A stretch of DNA of 64,000 nt. Source: Aedes albopictus (taxonomy: Eukaryota > Arthropoda > Insecta > Diptera > Culicidae). Location: the NCBI RefSeq assembly GCF_035046485.1, contig NC_085138.1, positions 448,485,204-448,549,203 of the forward strand, in the 5' to 3' direction. Both the position numbers and the translations under genes were made by a program. This document shows, in pieces, positions 1-12,639 of the stretch (the stretch's first letter is position 1; every line of letters starts with the position of its first letter). The notes beneath the pieces were generated by a model. That model did not search any database, was not told where the DNA came from, and saw nothing but the letters and a program-made list of their open reading frames with translations.

Positions 1-209
1 GTATTTTGGAGCAATCGAAAATACTGGTTTATGATTTTTTCTGACATTTCGGTCCATATGGGACCTTTTTCAAACTTTGTACGACTGAACCCTTTAAAAA
101 AGGTCTCATTCGGACCGAAACGTCGGGAAAATCATACTAGTGTTTTCGATTCCCCAAAAGACTGCAAAGCCAATATTCCGAAGCAAAATCATCCTAGTTG
201 TATCCCAAC

Positions 210-1445
210 CAAGTTCTTGGATTTCTCAAGGAATACATTCTGAAGTTACTTCAGGAATTCCTAGATTTCTTCAAAATTATTTCCGGAATTTCTCAAGAAA
301 TTAATTTTGAGATTCCTTCATGAACTACTTCTAGGATTATCCTAGCAGTTTTTATTGAGATTCCTCCAGGAATATCTTCCGTGTTTTTTTTTTTCACTAA
401 TTTAGGTGAAAGTATTCAGAACTTTTATTTTGACTTTCAAAAGGTATTTTTCCTGAAAATTCCAGCAATTGCACCCGGGATTTCTTCAGGAATTTCAGCC
501 GAGATTCCATCAGAAACTCGTTCCAAAATTCCGACAGGAATTCCGTTAAGAAATTCCATGCGAGATTTCTCCCGGAGTTCCTTCTTGGATTTCTTCAGGA
601 ACGCTTTCTGAGTTCTTTTTTGGAAGCCTACATGAAACTTCTTTCAGTATTCCTCCAAAAACTTCTCCGGGATTCTGCCACGAGCTCCTTCCGGGATTCT
701 TTCAGAAATCACTCCTCTGATTAGTTCAAGAATTCATTCCGGCATTTCTACGGTAATTACACCGGGAATTCCTTCCGTGATTCCTCCTAGAAGCTCTTCC
801 GGGATTTCTTCAGAAATTACTTTCAGGATTCTTTCGGGAACTCCTTCATGGATTTTTCCGAGAACTTCTTCTGGGCGTCTGTCACGAATTACTTCTGGAA
901 CTCCTTCGAGGAATATTCCACGGAATTATTCCCGGGAACTTCTCCCGAGATTCCTTTAGGAACTTCTTCCTGGATTCCTTTTGATATTTCTTCTGGAATT
1001 TCTTTGGCAACTCTTTCCCGAATTCCTCTTGGCACTCCTTCTGGAATTCTTCCAGAAACTGCTTCCGTTATTTCATCAGGAACTCTTTCCAGAACTGTCT
1101 GGTTATCCCCAAGAGTTCCGTTTGGAATTCCAGCAGATCCATCTGAATTCCTCCGGAAGCACTCTCAGATGTTTCTATTGGAAATCATCCAGGAGATTAT
1201 TGGGGTGTATTTTGTGGAATCCCTCCTGCAGTGTTAGTTCATGGAATCTCCCATCCCATGTAGTTCCTGCAGAATTTTCCTGAGGAAATACACCAGGAAG
1301 TTCCTTCTGGTTTTCATCCAACAGCTCCTTCCGGGTTTCCATCCTGAGAAATCCTGAAAGCAATCCCAGAAGGAATCGTGGAAGAAGTTTCTGAAGGAAT
1401 CTTTCATGATAGCTTTTAGGAATCTCAGAAGAAACTCCTGAGAGG
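210..1445. repeat. 12-bp-period GGAATTCC-type minisatellite array
   Basis: The stretch is a run of diverged copies of a short unit read here as TCCAGGAATTCC or a close variant. The period is about 12 bp: translations fall into four-residue repeats of the Ile-Pro-x-Gly or Ser-Gly-Ile-x type. The unit is near-palindromic and rich in GAATTC, so both strands carry similar open frames. These frames (for example 381-611 and 848-1237) are by-products of the period. Related arrays lie near 8.9-12.2, 15.7, 17.0-19.6, 34.8-35.8, 52.5-53.4 and 58.3-61.5 kb. Confidence 0.8.
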
Positions 1446-2887
1446 ATCGTCATTACCTAATTTCCCACATAACTTTTCTCTTAGTCATACAACAGTTCGT
1501 CCTCAATATGTCTTTTGGAATTCCATAAGATGTTCCACTACATTTGCGTGGGAATCCCCACAGAGTGCTTCTACTACCGCAGACTGAACCGCAATCTAAT
1601 CACGCTTTAAACCCATCATACTTCTACCTGCAATCCCTCTGCAATACCAGTGGAATGCCTCCCGAAATGTCAGCCAGCATTTCCGTCCCACAATTCGGAT
1701 TTCCTCAGAAACTCATCATTAAGTCACAAAACTAGTGCACCCTTCTACGCGGATGAACAAGGATGGAAGAAAATCATTTCTAACAATAAATGATACACCA
1801 TACGAACAATCAAAGATAGCCGCGATTATGGCTACTTTTGCACCCGGAACCAAAATTCATGATCTGGAATATTACATTCATATGCAGATCGTGAAGCTTC
1901 AGCAATAAGAATGCACAAAAAGTGACCGAAAATCGATATTTATCATTTCGACTTCATGATAACGATCGCATCGTGGCCGCATATACCGAGGGATTCATTA
2001 TTTGTGGAGCATAGTTTGTTATGAATACTTGACGACAAAATTCTATCGTTGTTGCTATGATCGCGCGATGCCTTCCAACCGCGACACATTTGGGATCCTA
2101 TCATGATCGCTAGATTTCCTTCTTTGCTCTCATTTTTTGAAAACCAATCACATTACCCATGGAAGCCGACGAAATTTTTCCAATTCCAAATCGTAAACAA
2201 AAAGGCCACGAAATGTTAAAGACATAGAAAATATTTCCTTAGCATTCGCGGCATGCGGTGCCCTACTGTCAGAGCTGTAATCCAAACAAGAGAACGATAT
2301 ATTTCAGTGTTCTAAGATTTATAGTAATTCAAACTCGTAAATCCTATGCATATACCATGTATTAAATCGTTACTGATTTTACAGGAATCTCTGTTAAGAA
2401 ACTTAACAAAAAAAACCTCTACAGAAATCTCTGAGGATAAATCTGGCTGAAATCGGGAGATAAAGTGAAGATTTTTTTAATGAAAAGCACAAAATGTTTG
2501 GATGAATTTATATACGACTCGTGCTGAAAAAATCAACTTTTGGCAACTCGTCACATAAATAACTATTTTCGTATCCATGGTCGTGATCCTATGTGACAGC
2601 CAGAGAACTAACCAAATTCATTTAGAATTTTACGCATAGGATTCAAATTTTCTTGAAAATTTTCTGCGATGAGTTTTAAAACGAAGGTGTGGTGATTGTT
2701 CTGTAAACATCTGGCTTAGAGGTATATACCTTTTTAATCCTCAGAACAATACTTTCTTCACTGTTGGGGTTCTTGAAGAAACTGCTAGGAAGCTACAGTA
2801 GCTTTGGGACATCTAATGCTAATGTACCAACTTTTCAAGGTTTCTTTTTTTGATATTCCCCTGGCTTTATTTCAGAGCTATGGCCAG
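1446..2887. other. AT-rich stretch, no gene recognised
   Basis: No convincing coding frame or RNA gene is seen. Around 2510-2570 there is a fragment (cgactcgtgctgaaaaaatc, gcaactcgtcacataaataa) related to the small palindromic elements at 12347-12469 and 40299-40387, so part of the stretch is decayed MITE. Confidence 0.5.
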
Positions 2888-2889
2888 TA

Positions 2890-3104
2890 CCGTAAACCAA
2901 GGTCAAATTGATCTTCGGGTCGAAATTAATCAGACGATTTTCAGTTAGGCTGAGCATATTTTAAATAGTTTTCTTTCAAGTATCGTACAGTTGGAAACAT
3001 ATACTAAACGGTATTTGTACGGAAACTATTTGAAGTAGGCTTTATCTAACGGAAAATCGTCTGATCAATTTCGACCCGGAGATCAATTTGACTCCGGTTT
3101 ACGG
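2890..3104. mobile_element. 215-bp palindromic MITE, TA target duplication
   Basis: The ends are inverted repeats: CCGTAAACCAAGGTCAAATT on the left matches the reverse complement of the right end, which finishes in GGTTTACGG. Each arm is about 60 bp and includes the shared core aatcagacgattttc. TA lies on both sides (2888-2889 and 3105-3106), the usual Tc1/mariner-type target duplication. There is no coding capacity, so it is non-autonomous. Confidence 0.75.
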
Positions 3105-3284
3105 TAGTTATTGTATGAATTTCATATTATTTATTTATGAATTATCTCCAGAGTTTTTCTCAACAGTGTAGCGATTTCTCGAGGAATAGCTCTAGAAATG
3201 GATAGTGGATCAATCTAAAAATTTCATTGGTTACTCAGGTAGATTCTTCACGATACTCCTCTAATAGCTTCTGGTATATTACAC

Positions 3285-3830
3285 CAGGAGGTGTCGCGTG
3301 TCTCATCTACAAAAAGGGCGACAAGTTGGATTTGCGGCAACTATCGCGCGATCACACTACTGAGCGCTGCTTACAAGATACTCTCTCAAATTCTATGCCC
3401 CCGTCTATCACCGATTGCAAGAGAGTTCGTGGGGCAATATCAGGCTGGATTCATGGGTGAACGCGCTACAACGGACCAGATGTTCGCCATCCGCTAGGTG
3501 TTGCAGAAATACCGCGAATACAACGTGCCCACACATCATTTGTTCATCGATTTCAAATCGGATTATGATTCAATCGATCGAGAACAGCTATGGCAGATTA
3601 TGCACGAATACGGATTCCCGGATAAACTGATACGGTTGATCAAGGCGACGATGGATCGAGTTATGTGCGTAGCTCGAGTATTAGGGAGACTCTCGAGTCC
3701 CTGCGAATCTCCCAGAGGGTTACGGCAAGGTGATGAACTTTCGTGCTTGCTGTTTAACATTGCTTTAGAGGGTCAATAAGGAGAGCGGAGATAACCACGA
3801 GTGGAACGAATTTCACGATGTAGGGTATTG
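3285..3830 (+). pseudogene. LINE (non-LTR) reverse transcriptase relic
   Basis: The translation carries the order of a non-LTR reverse transcriptase: YKKGDK, NYRAI, then AGFMGERATTDQ, then FIDFKSDYDS (the block holding the first catalytic Asp), then PRGLRQGDELSCLLFN. The frame is broken. A frameshift near 3331 separates the YKKGDK and NYRAI parts, a TAG at 3495-3497 interrupts the reading, and a second shift near 3772 is needed to follow the match to about 3828. The YADD/FADD block, endonuclease and 3' end are absent. This is a dead fragment; the clade cannot be assigned from this much sequence. Confidence 0.85.
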
Positions 3831-4948
3831 GTTCCCTTATTAAGCATGTGGCTCCCATTTTCATCCCACGAAAAACAAAGGATTGAAGCGCTGTTTGTTT
3901 TGTTTCTTATTTTTGTATTTTTTGTTAGAAGTGAGCACCCATGAAAACAAAAAGAATGGAGTCAATCGGTGCCGTAATCGCTTGTTTTCGAAGAGGATGA
4001 AAATGGGAGCATGAGATTGCATCGTCAACAATTCCCTTGCATACATGACACATTTGGCAAACGTAACACGTGTACTACAACATTCATTTATTTTCCAAAA
4101 GATAAGGAATCACCCTAATCGATTTCCGAAAAATGCATTTCGCTCCCAAAAATAATCGCGAGTGCAATGATTCCCCTCTATTCAAGGTAATTCTGATAGC
4201 AAACCACCTTGAACCTCACCGTTAACCGATTTGTTCGCGCACGTCGTCGTCGTCGTCGTCAGCTGCCTGCCTCGTTGCAGATTAGAATTTATCTCAAGGT
4301 AACCAACGAACGACCCACACTTTCCTTTTTTGCGCTGTAGCTGCGGCTGCGACTTGTTTATTGCGACATCGACCTTCAACGGTGTCGTTAGCTGCCTTGC
4401 GCCGCCCGATACTTACCTCCCATGTGTGATTAGACTCTCTCTCGTCTCATGTCTCGCGTCTCATCCCGCTGAATCAAACGTGAATGGAAACCGATCCAAC
4501 CAACAAAGGGAAAAGAAACGCTTAGATAAGGGAAGACGACACATACTGCCGAGGCGGTCCCCAGCTAGCTGTTTGATCAGTGGTGGTGGTGTAATTATAT
4601 TCTCGGAATTTCCGTACATGGTCGTCCGCGTCTCGGGGGTCGGGAAAATTCAGTACATATTGCTCCTCCGCCTCCGAGTCATAGAGAGCACCAATAGTTG
4701 CTCATCATCAACGATTCAATCGCTTCTCCTAGGTTCGGAGTTGTAAGGGTATGCGATATTTTCGAAATATCGCTAATGTTTAAACTCACTGGATCGCTAG
4801 CGCATTATTTGAGAAATTTAAAGTAGTCATTGGCGTAGCTAGTGGGGGCCTGGGGGGTGCCTGACACCCCCCCCCCCCCCCACAGTCCGTCAGACCTAAT
4901 ATATGGATATTAGAAAAAAATGAAAACCATTGTCTTAATGACGAACAT
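3831..4948. other. Unassigned stretch with a C-rich MITE-like relic
   Basis: No gene is recognised. The part at 4200-4740 is moderately GC-rich with a CGT run near 4240-4260, but its frames have no family resemblance. Around 4830-4890 a G-rich then C-rich pair (gtgggggcctggggggtgcc, then a run of about 16 C) looks like the remnant of a small inverted-repeat element. Confidence 0.4.
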
Positions 4949-5141
4949 ACCCGAGCAGAGTAAAATATCAAAATAATAACAACGGAATCACAAAACCTGT
5001 TTTTATATCTCGGTTTGTTATTATTAACTTATTAAGTCATCACCGTTCCATAACATGTTCTGTTGGGCAATCTTATTTTGTTATGATCGTGCTCTTGGTA
5101 TATTTTCTTTAAATTACATTTCAATAACTTGTTTTGTTGTA

Positions 5142-6073
5142 CACTCATTGCACAATTATGGGTCACTCAAGGAACAACCATTTCATAATATGAATCGTTT
5201 TTCATACAAAAATAACACTTTCATTATTTTTATTTTATATTCTCATCATTGAAACCCCTTTTTATTGTTTTAAATAAAAATCTGCTTATAAAATTCACTT
5301 TAGGCGGTGAAAATTACTAAAATGTTGGTGAATAATGAAAACCACAATTATGGGTCAATTTGTTGCCTATTATGGGTCACTTAAGAGAAATCGGGTCTAA
5401 AATAATGTTTTGTCTTTTTTTTCAATGAATGATCACTTATTCTCGATAGATCAACTATAGTAGAATCTAAAACTGGTCTCAAACCTCTTAACGAAGCGTG
5501 TTTTTACGATTTGGAATCAATTTTTCAAAATTGGGTCAAAATCTCCAACACATCCACCGATAAACGCCTTAAAGTATGCAATGCCTATGTACGCAGAACT
5601 GTCAATATTATGCTGCACAAAAAGTGACCCATAATTGTGTGATTTTCGGTGTTCCTTGGCACAATAATGAGTCACTTAAATTTTGCCAGAAATAAGCTTT
5701 AATTGGCTGCAGTCACATGAATTTCTACATTTAGAACGTTAATTATACCTTTGTTCTGGTGACGATACCATTTCGCACATGAAAATCACTGAAGCTCGCT
5801 TTTACAGAGCTTACGAAAGCAGCGCACGCACTGTCCGATATTTACCATCGAAGCGTTACTTTGACAGCTAGTTTTGCGCCGAACAAAAAAATATTTAAAA
5901 TATGTATGTTTTGATGTATAAGCCCGTGTGCGGTACGTATAGTGACACAAAACAAATCAACTTATGTGCGAAAAATAATAATAGCTAACAAAAGCTTGCA
6001 ATTAATTAGTATTTATCTATTAAAGTGGAAAGTGACTAATAATTGTGTGTGACCCATAATTGTGCAATGAGTG
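5142..6073. mobile_element. 932-bp MITE, TA target duplication
   Basis: The terminal inverted repeats are CACTCATTGCACAATTATGG on the left and its reverse complement on the right. The word acccataattgtg also recurs inside in both orientations. TA flanks both ends (5140-5141 and 6074-6075). No transposase frame is present, so it is a non-autonomous Tc1/mariner-like element inserted in the outer 4949-8944 element. Confidence 0.8.
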
Positions 6074-6286
6074 TAGCACAAGTTCAGTTATTATTGTGTC
6101 ATTGAGACTAGTACAAATATTTGATCATTAATATTACAACATAACTAGCTTTGCAATCAAAACTACACCATTCGAGATTTTCGTTGTTCACAGCATTCCG
6201 TGAGGAACTGTAAGAGAAAATATTATTTTGTCATCAGTTCATCTTCTCACTGACATTACGTTACAGAGCCAACTTATCAGCCTTTT

Positions 6287-7929
6287 CCCAGGTAACCAAT
6301 AAGCATTTGAATAAGCTGTATTTCTGTTCCATATCTGCATTCGACCTGCTTACTGCCGTATCATAGTAATTCGACTGCTAAACTGCCCTACATTAACAAT
6401 TTGAATGCTACTTAAATTCTGACAGCAGTTGCGTAGCATTTCAAATGCACAGTAAGTTTTGGTTAACTGCTACTTTATTGCCATAAAACTGCTAAGAGAG
6501 ATGAGCGATGCTAAAACCTCAAAACATTTCCACTTCTTATTTACGTATCATGGCTGTTGAAGCCACTATCATTTGCATGTACTGTAATTCATAGGTAACA
6601 ACGAAGAAGATTAATGGGAAAATCATGCCATGTCAAAAACATTCCATTGAACGATCCAGCCAAGGGCTGAGGGATCGAATCCTAACTTGGCCGAAATCAG
6701 CAAAAAAATCAACAACAACGGCAGTTCCGACCATGCTCCAAGCCGCAAAAGTTTCACGGGAGAGTGAGAAAGAAATAGAAGAGAATGGAAGCTGTAAAAT
6801 GGGCAGGGGAAAATATTTGTTTTTGGTTTTGACAATGTGGGGGATAGGAGGGATAAGCATTTAATCAGCCGTATATCGGACCAAAACCTGCATTTAATTA
6901 GCACATACAGGGGATGGCCAAAATGTTTGGGATAGGCAACTTTTTTTCTCCCACAAAAAAAAATCAACATGCTGTAACTTTTCATAGAGTGCATCAAAAA
7001 ATCTCAAATTTTGACTGTTTGTCAATCTATTATGTGTGCATCATTGGTACAAATTTGGGCTCGATTGATTAATTTTTCGCGAATTTAGAACCGTTCGCGT
7101 AAAACACTATTTTTTAGACAACTCATTTTTGAGCTGTCATAACTCGGAAACCAGTGAACCAAATTGAATGAATTTTTTAACGTTTATCAACAATATATTG
7201 ATACTCAATACGACGTTATAAAATGTAATATTTTCTTACGGCGAATTAAGTTATATCGGTTTGAAATTTTTACCCATATAGAGGAAAATAAGTAAAATTA
7301 ACAATACCACACAAAAATTATTAAATGTGTTTTTCCTTCAATCTAAATAGGCTCTAATATATCTGATTAGAGATAATTTGAGAACAGAAGTGGAAAATCT
7401 TTGGATATCAACACTAAAATTTATTCACATTAATGTAAAAAAATTACATTTTTTCGAGAAAAGTCCAAAAAGTGTCAATCCATGATAACTTTTTTCAACG
7501 TTTAAAAAGTATCTATGTTTTAATAGTTTGTGAAGCATTTACATATTGTTAGTGTACGTTCAAAATTTCATTCAATTCGGTTTACTGGTTTCCGAGATAT
7601 GACAGCTCAAAAATGCGTTGTCTAAAAAAAGGTGTTTTACCCGAACGGTTCTAACTTTGCGATATATTAATCAATCAAGCTCAAATTTGTACCAATGATG
7701 CACATATAATAGGTTGACAAACAGTCAAAATTTGAGATTTTTTGATGCGCTCTATGAAAAGTTATAGCATGCTGAACTTTTTTGTGAGAGAAAAAAAAGT
7801 TGCCTATCCCAAACATTTTGGCCATCCCCTGTATGGCGCATATACGGCAGACTAGCATTTAATGACCTGCTGTAAAGGCGCATATAGTGCCGAATTATTG
7901 CCATTTTAACTGCTTATTGGTTACCTGGG
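6287..7929. mobile_element. MITE with cccaggtaaccaataagca ends
   Basis: The ends are perfect 19-bp inverted repeats (6287-6305 and 7911-7929). The body outside the nested element is about 0.7 kb and contains repeated gctactt and ctgcttactgccgtat words. The body is split by a second element at 6908-7831. The short open frames here do not resemble any protein. Confidence 0.75.
6908..7831. mobile_element. 924-bp long-hairpin MITE nested in 6287-7929
   Basis: The ends are CAGGGGATGGCCAAAATGTT and its reverse complement. The inverted arms continue inward for roughly 300 bp on each side with scattered mismatches, for example gagctgtcataactcggaaa against its inverted partner near 7600. TA stands on both sides (6906-6907 and 7832-7833). 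A transcript across it would fold into a long hairpin. It has no coding capacity. Confidence 0.85.
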
Positions 7930-8944
7930 TTGTTTTATAAGCACTTTGAAAAGTATACCTGTTTTTTTTTGTCCCAGTTTCAGTTAGGTATGAATACGAA
8001 AATAGAGAGTGTAATAGAGTGTTAGCCATTTTATGAAACATTCTGGATCAACTGGTGGAATTCAACGACGAACAACACATTTCCGACAAAAATGTAAAAA
8101 AAAATAAGTCATCAAGAACTCCATTGATTATTTTTAGACATTTTATTTTTATTGATTTCACTGCATCGAGCCCACTTAGATTAACTAGGATAAATATGTC
8201 AATAGTGGTTTCGCAGTGCGGTGTCACTAACACTAATGCAAATCTACTGGTTGAAAATATGCCCATTTGATTTTGCTGGGAACAGCTGATCTTTGTTTAC
8301 TATTTTCAACCAGTAACTCCGGTAGTGTTCGTGTAATGCAGCGTGTACGTACACGCAATACCACTAAAAGTAGAAACCACTTTCAATGAGGTAATAATGT
8401 ACATAAATTAATCTTATAAACAATAAACCACCTAATAAAGGGTTTCAAAACGACGGTAGTTTTTCATCGTAAGCTGTTTGGAAAATAAACGGGAATTATT
8501 GTTTCTCTCTGTTTTCGATAAGAAATCGCTTGCGACAAAAAAAGCGTCCCAAATATGAATGAAACATTTAACAATAGATCCTATTGTTGCGTATCCCATT
8601 GAATGCATATGGGACTTTGGAGGAGTTCCTATCCGCAACAGAAAAAAAAGCAAATTTTGTTTTCAGATTGTTATCAATAACCTATTCATATCAAAATTTG
8701 TTATTAAAATATTTTCAAAATTCGCTGTTATTAAGTTGTTATTGAAACTAACAAAACATGTTATAAAACAGGTCTTCCAGGAACATTTTTTTGTTATAAT
8801 ATTTGTAATTTTGCCGCTTAAGACAGACAAGCTTATAACAGGATATGTTATGTAAATAACATGAAAATAACTCTTTCCGCTACTCAGTTGTTTTTCCAAA
8901 ATAACACATTTTATTATGCTGTTGCTATTCTCGTCTGCTCGGGT

Positions 8945-9555
8945 GAAGCAGCTCCTGGAGGAACCTCAGCAGGAATGCCAGGAGGAACTTCTAGACAAAT
9001 TCCTGTCAGAATTCCAGGAGGAATTCTTCGAGGATCTTCTTGAAAAAATCTGGTGGAATCCGAGGAGAAATTCCTGGAGAAATTCCCAAAGGAATTCTTA
9101 TGAATATTCCGTGGAACAATCCCTGGAAGAATTCTTGGAGGAATCCCTGATTGTATTCCTGGAGGAAACTCTAGAGGAATTCGGAAAGGGACCTCTAGAT
9201 GAATCCCCAGATAAATTTTCTGATAAGTTTTTAGATAAATCCCTGGAGGGATTACTGGATGAATCCGTGGAAGAATTCCTACAGGAATTTTCAGAGAAAT
9301 TACTTTAGAAATTCTAGAAAGAATCCATTCTCGAAAGAATTTCTGGCGGAATCCAATTAGAAATTCTTGGGGAAATCACTAGAAGAATTCTTGGGGAAAT
9401 TCCGTGTGGAACAATCCCCGGAAGAATTCCTGAATGTATACCTATATGTATTCCTGGAGGAATCTCTAGAGACCTCGGAAAGAGACCTCTAGAAGAATCC
9501 CCGGAGCAATCTTCAGATGAGTTCTTAGAGAAATCCCTGGAGGGGTTCCCAACTA
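8945..9555. repeat. 12-bp-period GGAATTCC-type array
   Basis: Diverged copies of a GGAATTCCTGGA-like unit in GGAGGAATTCC orientation. The 130-residue frame at 8916-9308, rich in EEFLEE, is a by-product of the period. Confidence 0.8.
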
Positions 9556-10440
9556 ACAATCACTCATTTAACAAGCACCTTCATGACGAGTCAATTCCGC
9601 ATGATGCTGAATAACATTTGGATAATTTTCAAGTACAACCTTTGTTTGGGTTTTGTTCACATAAATTTGGAAAAAAATTAAAGCATAATGATGTGCACCA
9701 ACTGAACTGTTTGTTGTTAAAAGCATTTTACAAATATATAGTAATGCTGTTATTCAGCTTGAGCAAAAATGATTAAAAATTAATAAAATGCAAAAAAGTC
9801 AATTTTCACGAGAGTTTATGATTGGCATCTATGCTATGATCAACTATAATGAAATAATAACTACACATAATTTTACCTAAATCAAGATTCGTCGATTGAC
9901 AGCCGCATGCCTTCCTATCTGCGCCACCCTAGGGATGATGAATGAAGCACTCAAATCAAAACATAAACTTGCCGTGGTTTGAAGATGATCATATTTCGAC
10001 TCCTATTCAGCAGTGGTGAATTAGCACAGACCATTATGGTGAACAACTGAAAAACACATTAATTCAGCTGCTATTGAGCAAAAACATGTGTTTTTTATCC
10101 TGTACTCCGAGTCGAATTATTATGAAATGAAAGCGCTTATTTGACTTGTGAAAAACACATTATTCAGACACATGTGCTAATTTGTACACAAACTTAACAG
10201 GAAGCAGAAAAAGTCTTGTTAAACTATTTCGTAAAGGAATTACTGGAGTCGAATAAAAATTTTATTAAACGCTTGCAAAGTGTTTTAAATTTTCATTGTC
10301 GATATCGATACGAAAGGTTGAACATTGGCTACGTTTTCAATTGAAAAAGCGTTTGTACAGTAATGTGCACAGCCTAATTTTAGTTCAGCTACCATTACTA
10401 TTATAAAGCAACTGTTCAGCATGCAAGCTTGTTTGTGGCT
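9556..10440. other. AT-rich stretch, nothing recognised
   Basis: No coding frame, RNA gene or clear terminal repeat is seen. Several acatgtgttttt and aaaaacacatt words occur in opposite orientations at 10050-10170, suggesting an old palindromic insertion. Confidence 0.4.
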
Positions 10441-11560
10441 TGCGATCGTTAATTGGGTTACTGGATGGAACCGTAATAGAATTCGTACAGGAATAGCTGG
10501 AGGAAACTCTGGAGCAATCCCTGGACGAATCCGTGGGAGAATTCCTGAAGGAATCCCTAAAGAAATTTCTGAAGAAATTCGTAGAGAAATGCCTAGTGGA
10601 ATTCCCAAAGGAATTTCTGGAGGAATTACTGGAGGAATTTTTGGGGGAATTACCTGAGCAATCATCGGAGAAATTTCTGGAGGAATCCCTGAAGCAATTC
10701 TTGGTTAATTCCTGGAGGAATTGCTAGCAAAATACCTGGAGAATTCGTGAAATAATGCCTGGAGGAATCCTCGTTAGGAAAAAATCCTGGATTAATTCCT
10801 GGAGGAAACTCTGGACAAATCCCCGTTGGAATCATTGGAAAAAAATCCTGGAGGAATTTCTGAAGAAATACCTGGGGTAATTCCTGGGGGACTTCTTGGT
10901 GGAATTCCTGGAGAAATCCCTGGAAAAATGCCTGAATGAAATCCTGGAGATATACCTGGAATAATTCGTGGATAAATTCCGAAAAGAATCCTTGGGGGAA
11001 TTTCTGAAAGAATCCCTGGAGGATTTCCTGGAGGACTCCTGAAGAAATCCTTGAAAGAATTCCTAGGGGAATCTCAGGAAGAATGCATGCAGGAATCCTA
11101 GGAGGAATTCTTGGAATAGTTCTTTGATAACCTTCGGTAGGAATTCCTGGAGAATTTCCTGGAGGACTTCCTGGAGAAATTGCCATAGTAATATCTGGAG
11201 GAATTCCTGGAGAAATGCCTAGAGATATTTCTAAAAGAATTCCAGGAGGAATTCCCAGAGCAATCCTTAGAGGATTCCGTAGAGGAATTCCTGGGGGAAT
11301 GCCTGGAAGAACCCCTGGAGGAATCTCTAGAGAAATATTTAGAGGAATACCTGGAGGAATTCCTAGAGGAATTCCTGGACGAATCCCTGTAGGATTTATT
11401 AGAAGGAACCCTGCAGGAATTCCCAGAGGAATCGTGGAAGAATTCCTGGAGGAATTTCTGGAGGAATCCATTGAGGAATTCCTGAAGGAATCCCAGGAAA
11501 AATTACTGAAGAAATGCAATGATCAATTTCTGAGGGAATTCCAGGAGGAGTTTCTGAAGA
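10441..11560. repeat. 12-bp-period GGAATTCC-type array, long ORFs on both strands
   Basis: This is the cleanest copy of the array. The unit is close to GGAATTCCTGGA. The minus strand has a 285-codon open frame (10662-11519) reading as Ile-Pro-Pro-Gly repeats, and the plus strand has one reading as Ile-Pro-Gly-Gly. Four residues per repeat equals 12 bp. Open frames on both strands are expected from a stop-poor unit whose length is a multiple of three, so I do not annotate a protein. Confidence 0.85.
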
Positions 11561-11570
11561 ATCTCAGGGG

Positions 11571-11749
11571 GTGGAGCGGACCTGGTGTGTTGGTTAGAAC
11601 ACTTGACTATCACGCCGAGGACCTGGGATCGAATCCCACTCCCGACAAACTCGCAAAATGTGAGTTCTTCCTTCGGAAGGGAAGTAAAACGTGGGTCCCG
11701 AGATGAACTAGCCTAGGGCTAAAAATCTCGTTAATACAGATAAAAAAAA
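11571..11749 (+). mobile_element. tRNA-derived SINE, Feilai-like
   Basis: The head is tRNA-like: an A-box region around 11591 (tggttagaac) and a B box GGGATCGAATCCC at 11625-11637. The body follows (gtgagttcttccttcggaag) and the 3' end is ttaatacagat followed by an A run. An imperfect target duplication flanks it: atctcagggg on the left and atctctagggg on the right. It lies inside a 12-bp array. The name Feilai is from memory of the Aedes family and should be confirmed. Confidence 0.8.
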
Positions 11750-11754
11750 ATCTC

Positions 11755-12185
11755 TAGGGGAAGTACTGAAGTATTAGCTGAAATTCCTGAGGAAATCCTG
11801 AAGGGATCCCAAAAAAGTACGTACAAGAACTCTTGGAGCAATCTCTGTAGCAGTTCCGAAAGAAACCCCAGGAGGAATCTCGGAAGAAATCCCAAGAGGA
11901 ATTTTTAAAGGAATCATTAAACAATTCCTGTAGGAAGTCTAAGAGTCCTAAGTCCTAAGAGTTTTTCAAAGTATTCCAGGGGGAAATCCTGGAGAAATCC
12001 CTAAAAGAGTTCTTCGAGGCATTTTTTAAATAATCTCGGATTTTGTTTCAGGAAGAATCACAGTGATGATTCTCAGGTGAATCCCTGGAGAAATTGTTGG
12101 AGCAATTCCTGAAGAAACCCCATGAGAAATACCTTAATAAATCTCAGTAGAGCTTTCATTACAAATTCCTGGGAGAATTTCTGTG
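11755..12185. repeat. 12-bp-period array, continuation beyond the SINE
   Basis: More diverged GGAATCCTGGAGAAAT-type units continue after the SINE. The SINE therefore interrupted a pre-existing array. Confidence 0.65.
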
Positions 12186-12346
12186 TTGGGAAACTCATGC
12201 TCACAAGCATCATACTCACATGTGAGTATGATGTCACGACCCACTTCGACCCATTAAATAATACTCAAGCGTGAAATACTCACTTTATTTTTTATTTTGT
12301 TTTACTTTATTATTGTTTATTTATTCGGCTACAGCAATAGTTATTT

Positions 12347-12469
12347 ATGTGACGAGTTGCAAAAAGTTGATTTTTTCAGCACGAGTCGTACATTTATTCA
12401 ACAAGGCTTGCCGAGTTGGATAAATACGATGAGTGCAGAAAATATTGAGTTTTGCAACGAGTAGCATAC
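12347..12469. mobile_element. Small palindromic element (gcacgagtcgta family)
   Basis: Inverted words gacgagttgcaaaa and ttttgcaacgagt enclose gcacgagtcgtacattta and a matching inverted segment. The same arrangement occurs at 40299-40387 and half of it near 2510-2570. The AT-rich surroundings to 12640 hold repeated aactcatt and ttatgcaac words. Confidence 0.55.
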
Positions 12470-12639
12470 AAAATGTTATGCAATGATTTTTTCATTATAC
12501 AACTCATTTGAGTAACTATTTTTCATTATGCAACTTATTTCAGTTGCATAATGAACCAGTTCGGAAAAAATGACCATTATGATACCGAAATGAGTTAAAT
12601 GAAATAGAAATTATGATACTGAATTGCATAAAAAATGTA

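Larger units (their letters stand above)
4949..8944. mobile_element. Outer MITE-like element carrying nested elements
   Basis: The left edge acccgagcagagtaaaatat and the right edge ctgctcgggt form short inverted ends of about 12 bp. The flanking inner DNA on both sides is of the same AT-rich type, with repeated ttgttatt and ataacaaaat words, as in the element at 38090-39091, whose ends (cccgggtagag) are similar. Three other palindromic elements sit inside (5142-6073, 6287-7929, 6908-7831). The pairing of the two outer ends is plausible but rests on short ends only. Confidence 0.45.

Noticed and set aside
4330..4746. 138-codon plus-strand frame
   Set aside because: No recognisable domain. It is in a moderately GC-rich stretch where long frames arise by chance.
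10662..11519. 285-codon minus-strand open frame, Ile-Pro-Pro-Gly repeats
   Set aside because: It is produced by a 12-bp tandem repeat with no stop codon. Similar open frames occur on the opposite strand and in other arrays, and there is no family resemblance or intron structure.
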